Part shown: positions 31,525 through 43,072 of the stretch, piece by piece
Layout: each line of letters starts with the position of its first letter
Numbering within the stretch: the first letter of the stretch is position 1
Assembly: GCA_944472135.2 (NCBI GenBank)
Contig: OX235263.1
Span: 33,843,379 to 33,907,378 of the forward strand
DNA: 64,000 nucleotides
Direction of reading: 5' to 3'
Source of the DNA: Trichobilharzia regenti
Taxonomy: Eukaryota; Platyhelminthes; Trematoda; Strigeidida; Schistosomatidae
Translations under genes and position numbers: made by a program
The notes under the pieces: generated by a model
Seen by the model: the letters and a program-made list of their open reading frames with translations, nothing else
Told to the model about the DNA's origin: nothing
Databases searched by the model: none

Positions 31525-32810
31525 TAGGATAGAAAAATCAGTTTCCTCCATTCAGACCATAATAACTGGGTTTCGTTTATTACCTGCATATCTACTTATC
31601 TGTCGTTGAACTAACTCCTTAGCTCGTTTTCCATTAGTTCTGATGACATTGATTTAGAAAATCAGAAATGAATTGTTGGTCGATGGTGGGACTACCTGAG
31701 ATCCCATTAAGGTGGCTGAATCCTACCACGACCCAGGTTTTCCTTTAGCCTTCAGTCGTCATTCATTATATCAATAACAGTCTGCCAAACTAATGCTATC
31801 TCAGATAATTCCACCATCAATATTCTTAGAAACCTAGAAGAATTCCTATGTTTTCTCCTATGATATTGTGTTTATAGTCAACTAACAAAAATATTTTGAG
31901 CAAAATCTAATCACGTGAACATTATAAAACATTTTGAATACTCTGGGACTTTGTTTACACTTGGATTTTCCTCATCACAATCATAATGGAAATTATGTTG
32001 GATATTACCTTTATTTGTACTTTTGCAAAGTCCTTATAGGCATCCTTTCTATATTCACTTAATACAATGTATGAAAAGAAAGGATTCACATAGCTGTACA
32101 AGTAAAGAGCTAAATGCACATAAACATATTTTAAAGCGTAAAATATTAGTCACTTTAATGCATAGATTGATGAATAATAGAAATATAATGACTCATCAGA
32201 AATATTGATGTCTGAAAGATTAATGTCTGCATTTCACTGTGGTATATATGACTGAATAAATAAAAGTATCACTTTAGTTTTAATGATACAGCAAGGTAGC
32301 TATTTCAGCATCCCTTTAAATTGTCCAATAGACCATCACTCCATTTCATAAATACTGGAATAAGTAGAAAAATCAGTTCAATGAAAATGTTTGATGAGTG
32401 CTACTTATAATCCGATATAAGTAGTATATCAGTGAACGACTTCAGAAAAGCAACAATATGTTTCGGACATTGGAAAAAGTAATCAAGGAACAAAACTGTG
32501 ACAAGAACGTTAGAAACATTATGCAGAATCCAACAAGCTATTGAACGTGGTGATTTTGAATACACCAAGAACAACAGTTTTTGCAGAATAAAATGGTACT
32601 ATTATTGCTTATTTCGTTGGCTTTTCATCTGCTGTTTACAGGCCAAGTCATTGTTAAGTATATCCACAGAAATAGTTTTAACTTACTTGCACAGAATTCA
32701 CTTTTAAACAAAAATCAACCGATCAGTATATGCATAATATTGTGAACAATAATGATCATATACAATGGAAACCTTTGGCATAACGTAATCAGATCGAATA
32801 GACAGTGAAA
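31525..32810. other. AT-rich stretch with nothing firm
   Basis: Short plus-strand frames at 32023-32208 and 32498-32707 have no recognisable domain. Confidence 0.4.
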
Positions 32811-32814
32811 GTAT

Positions 32815-33020
32815 CCAGTTCCCAGGGTAAGGAAAGACCGATAACTGCTTCTTTCTGAACGCATAAATCAGGTTTCAGGTGCATGATGGAGATCGCTTCA
32901 GCACACTTGAGAGAATTGAACTCTTTTGCCTATTGATAATTTTGAACGATCTTGCGACGTCCACCTGACGACCCGTTTCAAAGAGATGTCTGGCAATAGC
33001 ACTGTTCCCTTTAGACATAA
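32815..33020 (-). mobile_element. Penelope-like element, C-terminal fragment
   Basis: The minus strand reads AIARHLFETGRQVDVARSFK, then, one frame over, KCAEAISIMHLKPDLCVQKE and LSLPWEL. This is the PLE C-terminal block, broken by a single shift. Confidence 0.75.
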
Positions 33021-33269
33021 GTTTTTTGGTGCATGTTCAGAAAATCGTAGATATTACATTCTTTCTGTTTTTCGAATGTAACTATTCTCGCAGATACATG
33101 ATATCTGACCAGTTCGCAAATGATTTGCAACTAAAGCATTGGAGATATGGTATATGTGCCTACAATCAGTTTATTCTAATCAAAATTCCTTCAGGCCTCA
33201 TAGGTCTTTTCTTCCTTTCAGAAGTAGAAGCTCCACCTATACAAATATTATTTTAATCAGAACAATTGG

Positions 33270-33800
33270 TATTAGATGGTTGGGGGAAATCGGCAGGAGG
33301 CCTTGGACCTGCGTTTCATGCTAGTTGGACTCACCAGTCAGCAAGGAAGGAAGTCAAATCCCTTCTGAGATTCGAACCCGCGTCGCACAGTGCTGCAGTT
33401 AGAGACGTTACCACTGAGCTATTCGGGCTGGCGATTGACATTCTGTATGACTGTATTTGATAGTTTGTTCGGACACTAGTCAGTTACTAGTGTAATTTGT
33501 GCATCTAGTCCTATCTTTGGTGAAAACTGAATTCTACCAGTCAGGTTTGCAATAAGACCGCCATGCTAGGTGGCTTACCATCTCAGAAGGGAGATGAGTG
33601 CCTGTTAGTACAGAATCTAGGTCCAAGGCTTCTTGACGAATGCCTCTAGCAATCTAATACCAACAGTTCACAGGGAACCATGATGGTGAGCCATCTAGCA
33701 TGGTGGCCACATTGCAAACTTGACTGACAGAATTCAGTCTGCAACAAAGATAGGACTAAACACGCACATTACACTAATTACTGACTAGCGTCCAATCCAA
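33270..33800 (-). mobile_element. Family E repeat with an inverted internal pair
   Basis: The right part (33800-33680) and the part at 33462-33583 are inverted copies of the family E 5' region (AGAATTCAGT, GGACTAAACA-type blocks). A tRNA-like segment spans about 33430-33370 on the minus strand (GCCCGAATAGCTCAGTGGTA; B box GGGTTCGAATC). The hammerhead at 33303-33346 has CTTG/CAAG, GAAA and GTC, but its core is disrupted by a small insertion (CTGACTGGTGA). It resembles the head-to-head form seen in families A and B. Confidence 0.65.
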
Positions 33801-34650
33801 AATAACGAGAACACTGTTCTACTTTGCCATAATGCATGGAAAATTTTACTAACATACGAAAAATTATTATTATTGCACATGTTCTGAAGGCGAAAACAGA
33901 AATACCCTTTCAAGTAATTTTCAGTTTATATCATCTTTTTTCAAGCCTCATCTCACTTAGATTCATGTATATATTTACTTTCGCTAACTTGAAAACCGTC
34001 ATGCTAACAATAAAAGTAATATGAAAACGGGCTAATTCTATTTCCACTGTATACTGTCAGTTGTGTAACGACCTATCAGTTGAGTAACGACGCAAATCAA
34101 CTTGTTGTGGTCTGAACTCCAGTAGCCGATATTTGCATCCTACTGCATAGCTGGCCAGAACTTCTTTGAGTTATGCACAGTTCAAAAATCTCCAGATGAC
34201 TGTGAAACGGCAGTTATTTGTAATAAAATTTGCAGTACTGTTCAACAGTCATGATATATCTAAGCGTAAATTCCCTCAACAATGCCATCAGGAAGCTACA
34301 CAGATCCAATTGTTTCTTGGGTGCAAAACAATCACTATGCAACAGAATTATCTGACCAAAATGGACCGTGAGAGGCACCTGAGAATCAAGGAGTGTGTTC
34401 CCAGTAGTGATTTTCCTTACGGTAATCTGATATATGATGTTTTGATATGATGAGTTTTTTTTCAATGTTCTATAAATTTTTTCTGTGGCAGAATGACTTT
34501 CACTTGCAGGTTTATTTGAGTGTAGGCTTCTAGAAAATCTTCTGCATTCATAGTTTTCTCGAAGCTTATGATTTCTCAAGTTTTCCCAGTCCAATATGTG
34601 AATTAATGAATATCACATACTTAATTATTGGTCTGAAGCGATTTAATTGA
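33801..34650. other. Stretch with nothing firm
   Basis: Frames at 34166-34450 (plus) and 34594-34214 (minus) overlap each other and carry no recognisable domain. Confidence 0.35.
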
Positions 34651-34659
34651 TTGATTACA

Positions 34660-34850
34660 GGATTTCATCATGGGCTGACATCGGTTAGAGAACCCGTGGA
34701 AAACCTGGGAGTACTGGACAGCTTTTTCGTCCTAGTTTGGAGCTCTTCAGTAGTACGCATCAATGAACTACAACTTCTGCTAATCCACGACATGGCATGA
34801 CCTCGAGTTAATGTGTTCGACGAGTATTTGTCCTCATACCTGGCATAAAA
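34660..34850 (-). mobile_element. Family B hammerhead repeat lacking its tRNA-like head
   Basis: Minus-strand family B unit. The tail and hammerhead (34711-34756; CTGAAGA, GGACGAAA, GTC, stem I with one mismatch) are followed directly by the 5' region CAGAAGTTGTAGTTCATTGA, so the tRNA-like part has been deleted. Confidence 0.7.
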
Positions 34851-35885
34851 TGGACCCACACTAAAAAATTGGAGAATCTGGACTTCGCCGATGATATTTT
34901 ATTTTGATTTACAGCTTGATTCCACACCGTATTTTGGTACAAGTATGGAATTTTCAGCATGGATATCGGTAGCCCAAATTTCGCAGGCCGACCATAGATA
35001 TCAGGTGTGCGCCGGCGTGGGCTCGAACCCCGGACCATATGCATGGTCGGCGAGAGTTCTAACCGCCGTGCCACCGACGCACAAACTGGAGGATGTGCGA
35101 GTAAAAAGCAAAAAGTTGGTGATAGAGGAAGCATCAAAGATAGGACTTCACTTCAGGTAAACATATAGAAAACAGAAGCAGGTGATGAAGATTCCTGGCC
35201 AACAGCAACAGTAACAACAACAACATACAAAAATTAGTATAACTGGGTGAAATCTGAAGAAGTAACCTCCTTCACCTAAATATCTACCTACCTAGGATCA
35301 AATACAGGCGGAAGGAACTGACGAGGATATCAAAGCAGCGAGGATCGGAAGGTAAGGCAAGCTCCCACTACATTCAAGTCTGTGTGGAGATCGGTAGCAC
35401 TCAGGGTGGAAAATAAGATCCGGATTTTCAACTCCAGTTTGAAGACAGTGCTACTTACTATACGGACCAGAGACTTGGCGCGTCATATAGAGCACTTCGG
35501 ACAAACTACAGACTTTCAACAACAGCTGTCTTCGCTCAATACTCAAGATCAGATGGCTATCAGAAGAGAATGGCAACAGAGATCTCTTGAAGAGAACCAA
35601 CCAACCAACCAACCGACCAGCCAGGAACCGATTATGCAACATGTATGCCGGAGGAGATGGGAGTCAATTGGCCATACTCTGAGAAAACCATCAAGTGACA
35701 TCACACGCCAAGCCATTCCTCGAAGGGAACCCGAATGAGAAGCGGCGAGTTGGTTGTCATTGCGAGGTGACATGAAGGAGGTCATCCGAAGAGGAGGTGA
35801 AAGCATATGGGGAGACGTCAAGTCGGGTGAAAACGTTGGCAGAGAACCAAACGCGATGGAGACGTGTGACTGAAGCCTACGTGAT
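34840..35885 (+). mobile_element. RTE/SR2-like LINE, 3' part, with nested family C SINE
   Basis: Starts near the RT palm (NLDFADDI-like region before 34905). After the SINE it continues as KLEDVRVKSKKLVIEEASKI. An open frame 35382-35738 has MWRSVALRVENKIRIFNSSL and RRRWESIGHTLRKPSSDITR, the C-terminal block. Ends before the usual tail, near 35885. Confidence 0.85.
34905..35086 (-). mobile_element. Family C tRNA-SINE nested in a LINE
   Basis: Nearly complete on the minus strand: GTGCGTCGGTGGCACGGCGG, B box GGTTCGAGCCCACG, body and GGAATCAAGCTGTAAATC tail. It splits the LINE reading between GATGATAT and CACAAACTGGAGG. Confidence 0.85.
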
Positions 35886-35889
35886 AAAC

Positions 35890-36450
35890 TCATATGGCGA
35901 CAATCTGTCACTGAAACGTCCGACATAATTCACGAAGAGACAAATCCATCACATGACAGCGCATAAAATGAATGTGAGATACCTACTACTTCTTTGAGCA
36001 ACAGATATCTGGTTTGAATTTAGTAGTGAGCGTCACGGAAAAGGCGATGGGATTGTCATATACAAGCAACTAGAGACTATCCCAATTGATTTGATCAGGA
36101 CATTTTCAACAGAACTAATTCATTTACAAAGTGTGACTACTTTTTCTTAATCCCAAATTTTATTCGCCTATTCGTCTAAGCCGCTTTAGATAATTTTAAT
36201 TTCGCTTACTCTAATCTCGGTTTATGGTTCTTAATTTCGAGTAAGTTTAGTTTTATTTATTTATTCGCATTTTCTTTCTCGCCCCATAAAAGTATTAGGC
36301 ATTTTATTCGGTATTATTTCTAAATTAACGCCGAATTGGTTTTAAAGTTGTTGTTCATACTCTACGTAAACCTGAATTTAGTTTTCGCAGTTTACACTGC
36401 TTCCTATGTTATCGCTCTAGCATTTATTTCGATGTAACCACTGTAAATTC
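35890..36450. other. Stretch with nothing recognised
   Basis: No coding motif or clear repeat. Confidence 0.4.
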
Positions 36451-36454
36451 GTGC

Positions 36455-36480
36455 AGTCCTCAGATGATGAGGACTCGAAA
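36455..36480 (+). ncRNA. Hairpin resembling a decayed PLE-end hammerhead
   Basis: AGTCCTCA and TGAGGACT pair as an 8-bp hairpin, with CAGATGA overlapping the loop and CGAAAAG following. The layout CAGATGA, T, GAG-GA-CTC, GAAA resembles the PLE motifs above, with one core change. It may equally be an unrelated hairpin. Confidence 0.3.
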
Positions 36481-36584
36481 AGTAAATAACGGATGCTTTA
36501 AGCAGAAAGCCTAGTTAATCTGGCTTTTATTCGGAAGTGTGATCGATTTTTAAAGTTAATTTTTAACTTAGAATTCATAGGCTG

Positions 36585-36825
36585 TTGAATTCCATCTCAG
36601 TGGCTGAATAGTTAACCAGTTCGTCTCATAACCTAGAGACTTTAAGTCCAGTCTCCAATGGAGACATGTATGCATATTACTGAAGAGGCCTAATATGGGA
36701 CGAAAAAAGCGCTCGCTGTTCTTTGGTTCTCATTGGTTCTCTGGTAAATATCAATCTGAGATCAAACTTGAAGTCAATCAAACCCCTACAAACCAGCACT
36801 TGAAATTATTCATATAATGTAAATT
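36585..36825 (+). mobile_element. Old family B-like repeat
   Basis: Keeps CAGTGGCTGAATAG (A box position), ACTGAAGAGGCCTAATATGG and GACGAAAAAAG in ribozyme order, and the tail CCCCTACAAACCAGCACTTG. The ribozyme has core-like CTGAAGA and GAAA, but no cleavage-site GTC or stem I partner. Confidence 0.65.
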
Positions 36826-37079
36826 TTGTAGAGCTTTTTCCTATGTTCTATTTGCTTGAAAGCACACACATGTGTGGACGAAACTGTCGCGTACTACTTT
36901 TATCATACTTCTCGGGATATGATTAAGGTCAGATAAAATAAAAAGCAGTTGCTTTCTTCCCTCTCCCACTGAAAATAAGTCATTGTGACAGTGATGGCGA
37001 ATGCGGATTTACGCAACAGACATTCTTCTCTCTAAGACAGTAAGTGATAAGCGATAGTGATAATAATAATAATGATAAG

Positions 37080-37810
37080 AATAATAATAACAGTGATGAT
37101 GATAATATTAATAACAATATAAATACAACACCTACAATAAGGAATCTAAATCATCAGTGGTAATCCCATACAAGAAAGGAACCTCAGAAGCCTTACGCAG
37201 AATTCTTAACTAGGCAGGAATAAAAGTGGCTGGCATTCAAACCAACAATCACAATTGGAAACAAGCTTTGTCGGTTAAAAAATCAATCCTGTGGAGCCTT
37301 TAAAACAAAACAATTTAGTTTATCTAATACCCTGCCTGCAATGATTGTCAGGTCAAATACATAGATCAAACTAGTAGAACAGGGGCAGCGAGAAACACAT
37401 TCATCAGGCAGTCAGACTAGCCGAACATAAAAACCTGGCAAAATCTAGATTGGTTGACCCAAATAAGATAAGAAATCTAGAGAGTAGTTCAGCTATACGA
37501 CTCACTACATGCAGTTACACACAACCATAAAATAGGATGGGATAGGATGACAGTTTTAAAATCTAATGTCACAGGGTATAGGGAGAGATTGATAACAGAA
37601 GTTTTGTTAGTCGAATCAACTTCAAACAAGTGTAATATAAATGATTCAACACCTGTGCCAGATAGCTGGAAAATTCTACTACCCATACGACAAGTAGGAG
37701 AAGACAAAGAAAACTATAAAACTCAAGTTTCAAAGTCATGTGATTATAATTGATGATATGATTATAAACAATAAATTTTGTTCGAAACCTTGTCATCCAG
37801 TAAATAATAC
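37080..37810 (+). mobile_element. Penelope-like element, GIY-YIG to 3' end
   Basis: The plus strand reads VVIPYKKGTSEALRRILN, then CNDCQVKYIDQTSRTG (YIG half, G changed to D), and an open stretch 37547-37753 with VTGYRERLITEVLLVESTSN. It ends in the AUGAUUA-type motif at 37751-37800, where stem II is AACA/TGTT and stem III AC-CTT-GT. These changes keep pairing relative to other copies. Confidence 0.75.
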
Positions 37811-38690
37811 TGTTTCTTCACTGTGTGATACATCTAATAAACAAACTAATATGGAAAGACATTCTTCTGATTATTTTCAGCGTGATAGGATCACCTTTTA
37901 AATGCAAACGCCTAAAACACTTTTTGGAGGGGCAACAGTGACTGAACCATTATTATTTTTATCTAATTACGGGATTTCCAGGCGTATTTTACACTTTTAG
38001 AAGCAGTAGACAACGAATAAAAGTGTTCTTATCATTCGGTTTCGACTGCAAATAATCCCTTTCTTTACTGAGAAACAAACAAATTTTCGACAGCTAATTA
38101 TTGCTGAGTAGCAGTATTCTGAGGGTCGGAATGTTTACCTGATACATTTACATATTAAAAACTAAATTCGGGTGAACAGGATTTTAATGTAGCCGTCTAA
38201 AAACTGATTATTACTCTACTTGGTTGAAAATATAGATAGATAAATTGGTCATATCTTGTTTCATTGAGTGATTTTAATAGTACGTGCATACCAACAATAA
38301 TTCGGAGAAAAATTCCCACTGTGCTTGTCTGGCGTCTGGTGCTGACAGTAGTTGATAAGCAGAATATTGTGTGTGATACGTTCTATAAGAATTTCAAATA
38401 ACGGAGTGACGGATCCAGTAGTCAAGAAAAAACAACTAAATATCTATAGAAAGCATGAAGTGAAGACGTTAGACTGAACAAACAAAGACAGAACGAGCAT
38501 TTCTGCAGGATAATTACAGCTCATTTTATTTTGTTGGATTTTTGTCAGCTGCATACAACTGAAACAATATCTAAATATAAGCTACGAACTTCTGAACATA
38601 CTTTTATCACAGTGACGTCGGTTTATCGACAGACAGTATAGTCAGGACATTCCGCGAAATGATCTCAATGGATAAATTATTTAGTTTTCA
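37811..38690. other. Stretch with nothing recognised
   Basis: AT-rich. No coding motif or clear repeat. Confidence 0.4.
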
Positions 38691-38693
38691 AAT

Positions 38694-39190
38694 GTTGGTT
38701 TGTAGGGATTTGATTGGTTTCAGGATTTCATCATGAGCTGACATTAGTTTTCCAATGATTCTCTAACTAATGTCAGCTCATGATAAAATCCTGAAACCAA
38801 CCAAATCCCTACAAATCAACACTTAAATACCAATGAGATGCTCACTGGCGACTGGCCCTATTCAGGTAGGTAGTTACCTGGGTTCCAGTGGGAAGTCGTG
38901 ACCAGTAGGGTGCAGCTGGTCGGGTGTGAGGACAAATACTCGCCGAAGACATTGGCTAGGGGTCGCGCTATGTCGTGAATTGGCAGAAGTTAGAATCCAA
39001 GGACCATTGGATCGGTCCGGTGGCTTAATGGTATACGAGCTCGCCTTGTAACTGGAAGGTCCTGGTTCGAATCCCGGTGGGTGCGTACTGTTGAAGATCC
39101 CAAACTAGGACGAAACAGCTGTCCAGTACTCCCTGCAGGTTTTCCAATGGTTCTCTAACTAATGTCAGCTCATGATGAAATCCTGAAATT
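38694..39190 (+). mobile_element. Family B hammerhead repeat with inverted 5' end
   Basis: An inverted tail (about 38694-38749) faces a plus-strand tail of a preceding unit (about 38750-38822), followed by a full unit to 39190. The tRNA-like head (GGTGGCTTAATGG; B box TGGTTCGAATCCC) is present. The hammerhead at 39085-39129 keeps stem I GTACTG/CAGTAC, GAAA and GTC, but C3 of the core is T and one base of stem II is lost. Confidence 0.85.
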
Positions 39191-39199
39191 ATTTGGTGT

Positions 39200-40700
39200 T
39201 CGAAAGGCTATTTATAGTATAAATGGACATGAAGAGGCGGCGGAGTTAAAATGTTTGCATAAGAATAAGGAAGACAAAGCAATCAGAATAAGAATAAATT
39301 TTGCAGATTGAAATTTTAATACAGGATGTCTGCATTTTGTCGTAGCTGTACATCATTTTTACAATCACAATATCATAGTGTCAAATCCTTCTGTGCTCTG
39401 CCGTTACACTAGTACTACATTTGAAGCAAGACATGTTCCATTAGTCGACGTCTGCCTCAAAATCAATATTTTCTTTGGATTTTATTAGCCATCATACTAC
39501 CTGTTAGTGGTAATATGTTGTACCGTGTACTGTCGTTTGATACAAAAGAACGAAGCCTTTTAAACGGTCCAGACGGTTGGATCAAATACTTTACCTCATC
39601 ACAATTGTTTTTATTCCTTGTGGTGAATTCAATATTATTATTATTATTACTACGATGCCATGTCTCAAATTTCGAAAAATCACTTATCTTCACAATGCCT
39701 TCGGTTTAGGAAGTCAACTATCGTCTTACCTTATCAAAGAATGGGGGAAACTTTATTTAACAAGTAAAATCCTTGAAATTCCGATTGGATTTTAGACGCG
39801 TAAGTGTGTCTAGTCCATCACGTTATAACAATACGTCGTTATGCGTCTTTGTCTGCCCTGTAACTTCCGAGAAAGCAATGAATAACAAAGACTGATAAAT
39901 CACGTTCATGTCTAACACCTGATCCTTCTTCAAAATGCCCAGAAGTTATTTATCGATAAGTCAATTATGTAGTGAGTGGGCTAATCAAATGATTTTGTTT
40001 ACCCTTTTCTTGAAGAACAATCATTTTGTTGTCATTTATGATCAAAATACTTATGATACACTCTCGGAATATGGATGCATATTTCTCCCGCTTTGAAAAC
40101 TCAGTTTATCAACCAAAAAACAAAAAACAATCTGGAATAAACAATACTCGTCTGTCTACAAAATATATATTTGTATTACAATAACTTATATCTCATTAGA
40201 TAATATGCTATTATATTATGGAATGCTAACACACAGTGGAATTTATCTTGCTTGTTTCAAGTTTTATTTCTGCACCAAAACAAAATGCAGATATAAGATA
40301 CATTTAGTTTTCAATTAGTATATATCCATTTTCATGTTCATACTATGGAAGAAGGCGAATAAAAGCGATTTAGTATTGATTTTAAGTGAAAATGTCAAGT
40401 TAAATTCCCTTGAAAAGGCTACATATCCATTCGGTAAGCAGTGAAATCTTCAGTGGATCAGTCGACATACTTTTAGAATTCTAAAGAAAGGTTAAAATTA
40501 GTTTTATAACCCTTTTTTAGTTTTATGGTGCCTTAGACGTTCTCATACAGATTCGCGTTCTACTTTCCCCCCGTATTTCATTATAACTGTTTCCATTTTT
40601 TATGTTTTACTTAGCCTGTCTTTCTGTTCACATATGATTTGTTGATGAGTTTGTTAGTTAGTTAGTCTATGCTTGCTTTCCGAAAAAAATCAGCTTTTGA
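39200..40700. other. AT-rich stretch with nothing firm
   Basis: Overlapping frames at 39463-39795 carry no recognisable domain. The A/T-rich sequence up to 40700 could hold a promoter for the candidate exon at 40703, but I can name no element. Confidence 0.35.
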
Positions 40701-40702
40701 AA

Positions 40703-40762
40703 ATGTCTGGAAAATTTGTTCATTTTGTTAACTCTCTTCGATCAGATATTTCTAGCCTTGAG
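40703..40762 (+). CDS. Candidate first coding exon, product unknown
   Basis: An ATG after GAAA opens a 20-codon frame, MSGKFVHFVNSLRSDISSLE, that ends exactly at a near-consensus 5' splice site (GAG followed by GTATGTG). Serine and leucine spacing and the small basic N-terminus look protein-like, but I do not recognise the family. No matching downstream exon could be assigned inside the window, so if real the gene continues beyond a long intron or this is an isolated chance match. It lies in single-copy-looking DNA about 160 bases from a PLE terminal fragment. Confidence rests only on the ATG, the open frame and the donor. Confidence 0.3.
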
Positions 40763-40917
40763 GTATGTGAAAAGTTTTAGTGAAAGGATTAGTTGAGTGT
40801 GAAACATTTAATTGTGAAGTGAGTCAGTTAGAAATTAGAAAATAAATATCATTTGGTAGTTTCATACACTACAATTCTGATATAACTAGAGTATAGGCTG
40901 TTTTTTTTTATTTCGTT

Positions 40918-40985
40918 GTGGTTTGTTCTCTGAGCTGGATGGTTAATTTGCGAAGCTTTCATCACCCTACTGGGTGACATCTTCT
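40918..40985 (-). ncRNA. PLE-type hammerhead, truncated within the core
   Basis: On the minus strand stem II is GTCACCC/GGGTGAT with loop AGTA, fully paired. GAAA, AGCT and TCGCA follow as in 25993-26034. The upstream CTG of the core and the stem I partner are missing because a family D SINE joins at 40985. Confidence 0.7.
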
Positions 40986-41220
40986 TTATTCACTTACGTT
41001 CCCAGTGGAACATAGAGCTTCAAGCTACAGGCTTGAAGTTTCTGTAGCAGTGTGGATTATTTCTACAGGATGGGGTTGCTAGCCTTATGTCCAAACTCCC
41101 CTCTTTACCAGTCCTACCATTGACTTAGCGAAGTTTGGGAGTGCATCAGCCGGGGATTGAACCCCGGACCACCTGAGTGGTTAGCGATTACTATACCGCT
41201 GTGTCACTGACGTACGACAG
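40985..41220 (-). mobile_element. Family D tRNA-SINE with LINE-like tail
   Basis: On the minus strand: head GTCAGTGACACAGCGG, B box GGGGTTCAATCCCC, body ACTGGTAAAGAGGGGAG, GCTAGCAACCCCATCC and TGCTACAGAAACTTCAAGCC. The tail is GCTCTATGTTCCACTGGGAA plus GTAAGTGAATAAA. Confidence 0.85.
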
Positions 41221-41239
41221 TATAAGTAGTACATGTAAA

Positions 41240-42140
41240 TTATTATTATCCCACAGGGTTCCGAGTGAAACTTAGGGCTTCAACAGTCAATCTCCCTTTC
41301 ACAATATGTTCTCTGCAGCCGTCCTTAGCTGGCTCCACAGTCGTCAATAAGATTTCATCTTCCTTTTACATAACCAATCCTATGTCGCTCTCTGATTAAT
41401 GCCGCACTTGTCGGTCTCAGTTTGGGTTCCACCCGAGCGATGGGCTGGTACGCGATATCACTCAACGGTCTCCTCAAAGTATCTTCAGTTCACTTCTACT
41501 TCCCTCAGTACACTTGTTAGTCAACAGTCCCCTGACTGGCTCGTTGTCACGGTTTCTTGTTTTTTTTTTAATTTTTCCTGCTTTATATGACGGGTGTGCC
41601 AAGTTTTTGAACCGCATGGAAGAAATGACTTAATATTGGTGTTGAATATCCGAATATTGTACATTAGATTTCCACATTGATTTTAGACTAATGAAGGTCT
41701 GTTTTGTCCTTCTGATTTAAGGTTTCGCTAGTTTCATCTGTGTCGCCTTAGTTGAGGCGATGGTGCTTAAACAAGTGAAGGAAGTGACCACTTTCAAATT
41801 CATCTTGTTAAAAGTGATTGGTGCTGTTGGAAAGATACCTTCATCTCTTCGCTATGTTTACGTGAAATTCTGTCTTCGCTGCTTCCTCTGGCAGTTTGTT
41901 AGTTTTTGCTTTTAATTTATGTAACATTAGACAGACATCATCCGCAAAGTTCAGATCTTCACAGAATCTTCCTGTCAGTCCAACATATTTCCATCTTCTC
42001 GATCCACATAGTCTTCTGCATAATTCAGTCTACTGCAATAATATTATAATTGGTGTCAGTAGGCAGTCTTGTAGTCACTTCAAAGGCTTCAATGATTTTC
42101 CTAATGCACATAGCTTGGGTTGTGGAATTTCCACATAGCT
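41240..42140 (-). mobile_element. RTE/SR2-like LINE, 3' part, decayed
   Basis: The minus strand follows the LINE connection and C-terminal regions (CATTAGTCTAAAATCAATGT, AACCCAAACTGAGACCGACA, and the tail GAAGCCCTAAGTTTCACTCG plus TGGGATAATAATAA). Frames are broken throughout. Confidence 0.7.
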
Positions 42141-42362
42141 GTTGAATGGGAATTTACGTAAATATAATACGCTAAATCTAAACAGGAAGAAAAGATATGA
42201 AATGTTAGGTGTTGGTGAGAAAACATAAAACCACTACTGAACGTCTGTCGGTTCTTAGTTTTGAGCTGTTCAGTATTGTGTACAACCCCAGGCAACTGAA
42301 CTTCAGTTATTATCTGAATGGTAATATTCTTTTATAGTGTCTTGACAGTTTAATTGTGATTT

Positions 42363-42560
42363 TGTGCGTCAGTGGCACAGCGGTTAGGACGCTCGCCGAC
42401 CATGCATATGGTCCAGGGTTCGATCCCCAGCCAACGCACACCCGATATCAATGGTCGACCTGCGAAATTAGGGCTACCGATATCACATGCTGAAAATTTC
42501 ATACTTGTATTCAAAATACTGTGTACAGGCAAGCTACAATAAAAATAAAAATAAAATATT
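42363..42560 (+). mobile_element. Family C tRNA-SINE
   Basis: Head TGTGCGTCAGTGGCACAGCG, B box GGGTTCGATCCCC, body GATATCAATGGTCGACCTGC and GGGCTACCGATATCAC, tail CAAGCTACAATAAAAATAAA repeats. A good full-length reference copy. Confidence 0.88.
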
Positions 42561-42892
42561 AGGGTGTACTAATATCATATTTTTCATGTTTGGACTCTAA
42601 AGTGAAGTGAAATACTATTGTTATTCTAATCTGTTTGTCATATCTGTATTCATGTATAGAAGATTGATTAGGAGTCTACCTTTCTGTGAGGCACAAGTAG
42701 TCATAAACTATATGATAAAAAATGTGACACTTCTCGAGAATTTATCTAACATCACAGTGTAATGTAATAGATCTCTACCTATAACACATATATCTCTGAA
42801 TAAAACATAGTTGAAAACTGCCACGAAATAAATAAATAATTGAATGTCCATTGCATGCATGGCTCTGATTTACTCTAGTGAATTTATTATAT

Positions 42893-43072
42893 TATAGCTT
42901 GACCCTACACAATATTTTTGATACAAGTATGGAACTTTCCGCATGTGATATCGGTAGCCCAAATTTTCCAGGCCGACCATTGATATCAGGTGTGCGTTGG
43001 ACGGGGATCGAACCCTGGACCATATGCATGGTCGGCGAGCGTTCTAACCTCTATGCCACCGATGCACACAGT
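42893..43072 (-). mobile_element. Family C tRNA-SINE
   Basis: Opposite in orientation to the copy 350 bases upstream. Head TGTGCATCGGTGGCATAGAG, B box GGGTTCGATCCCC, full body, tail GGGTCAAGCTATAATA. Confidence 0.85.

Noticed and set aside
34808..35137. Frames with HMVRGSxPxRRTPD and AKFGLPISMLKIPY recurring in several places
   Set aside because: These are read-throughs of the family C SINE. They recur because the SINE recurs.
42363..42436. Functional tRNA genes at the tRNA-like heads of families A-E
   Set aside because: Every cloverleaf-like segment has a repeat body attached and many copies, so they are SINE promoters and not tRNA genes.
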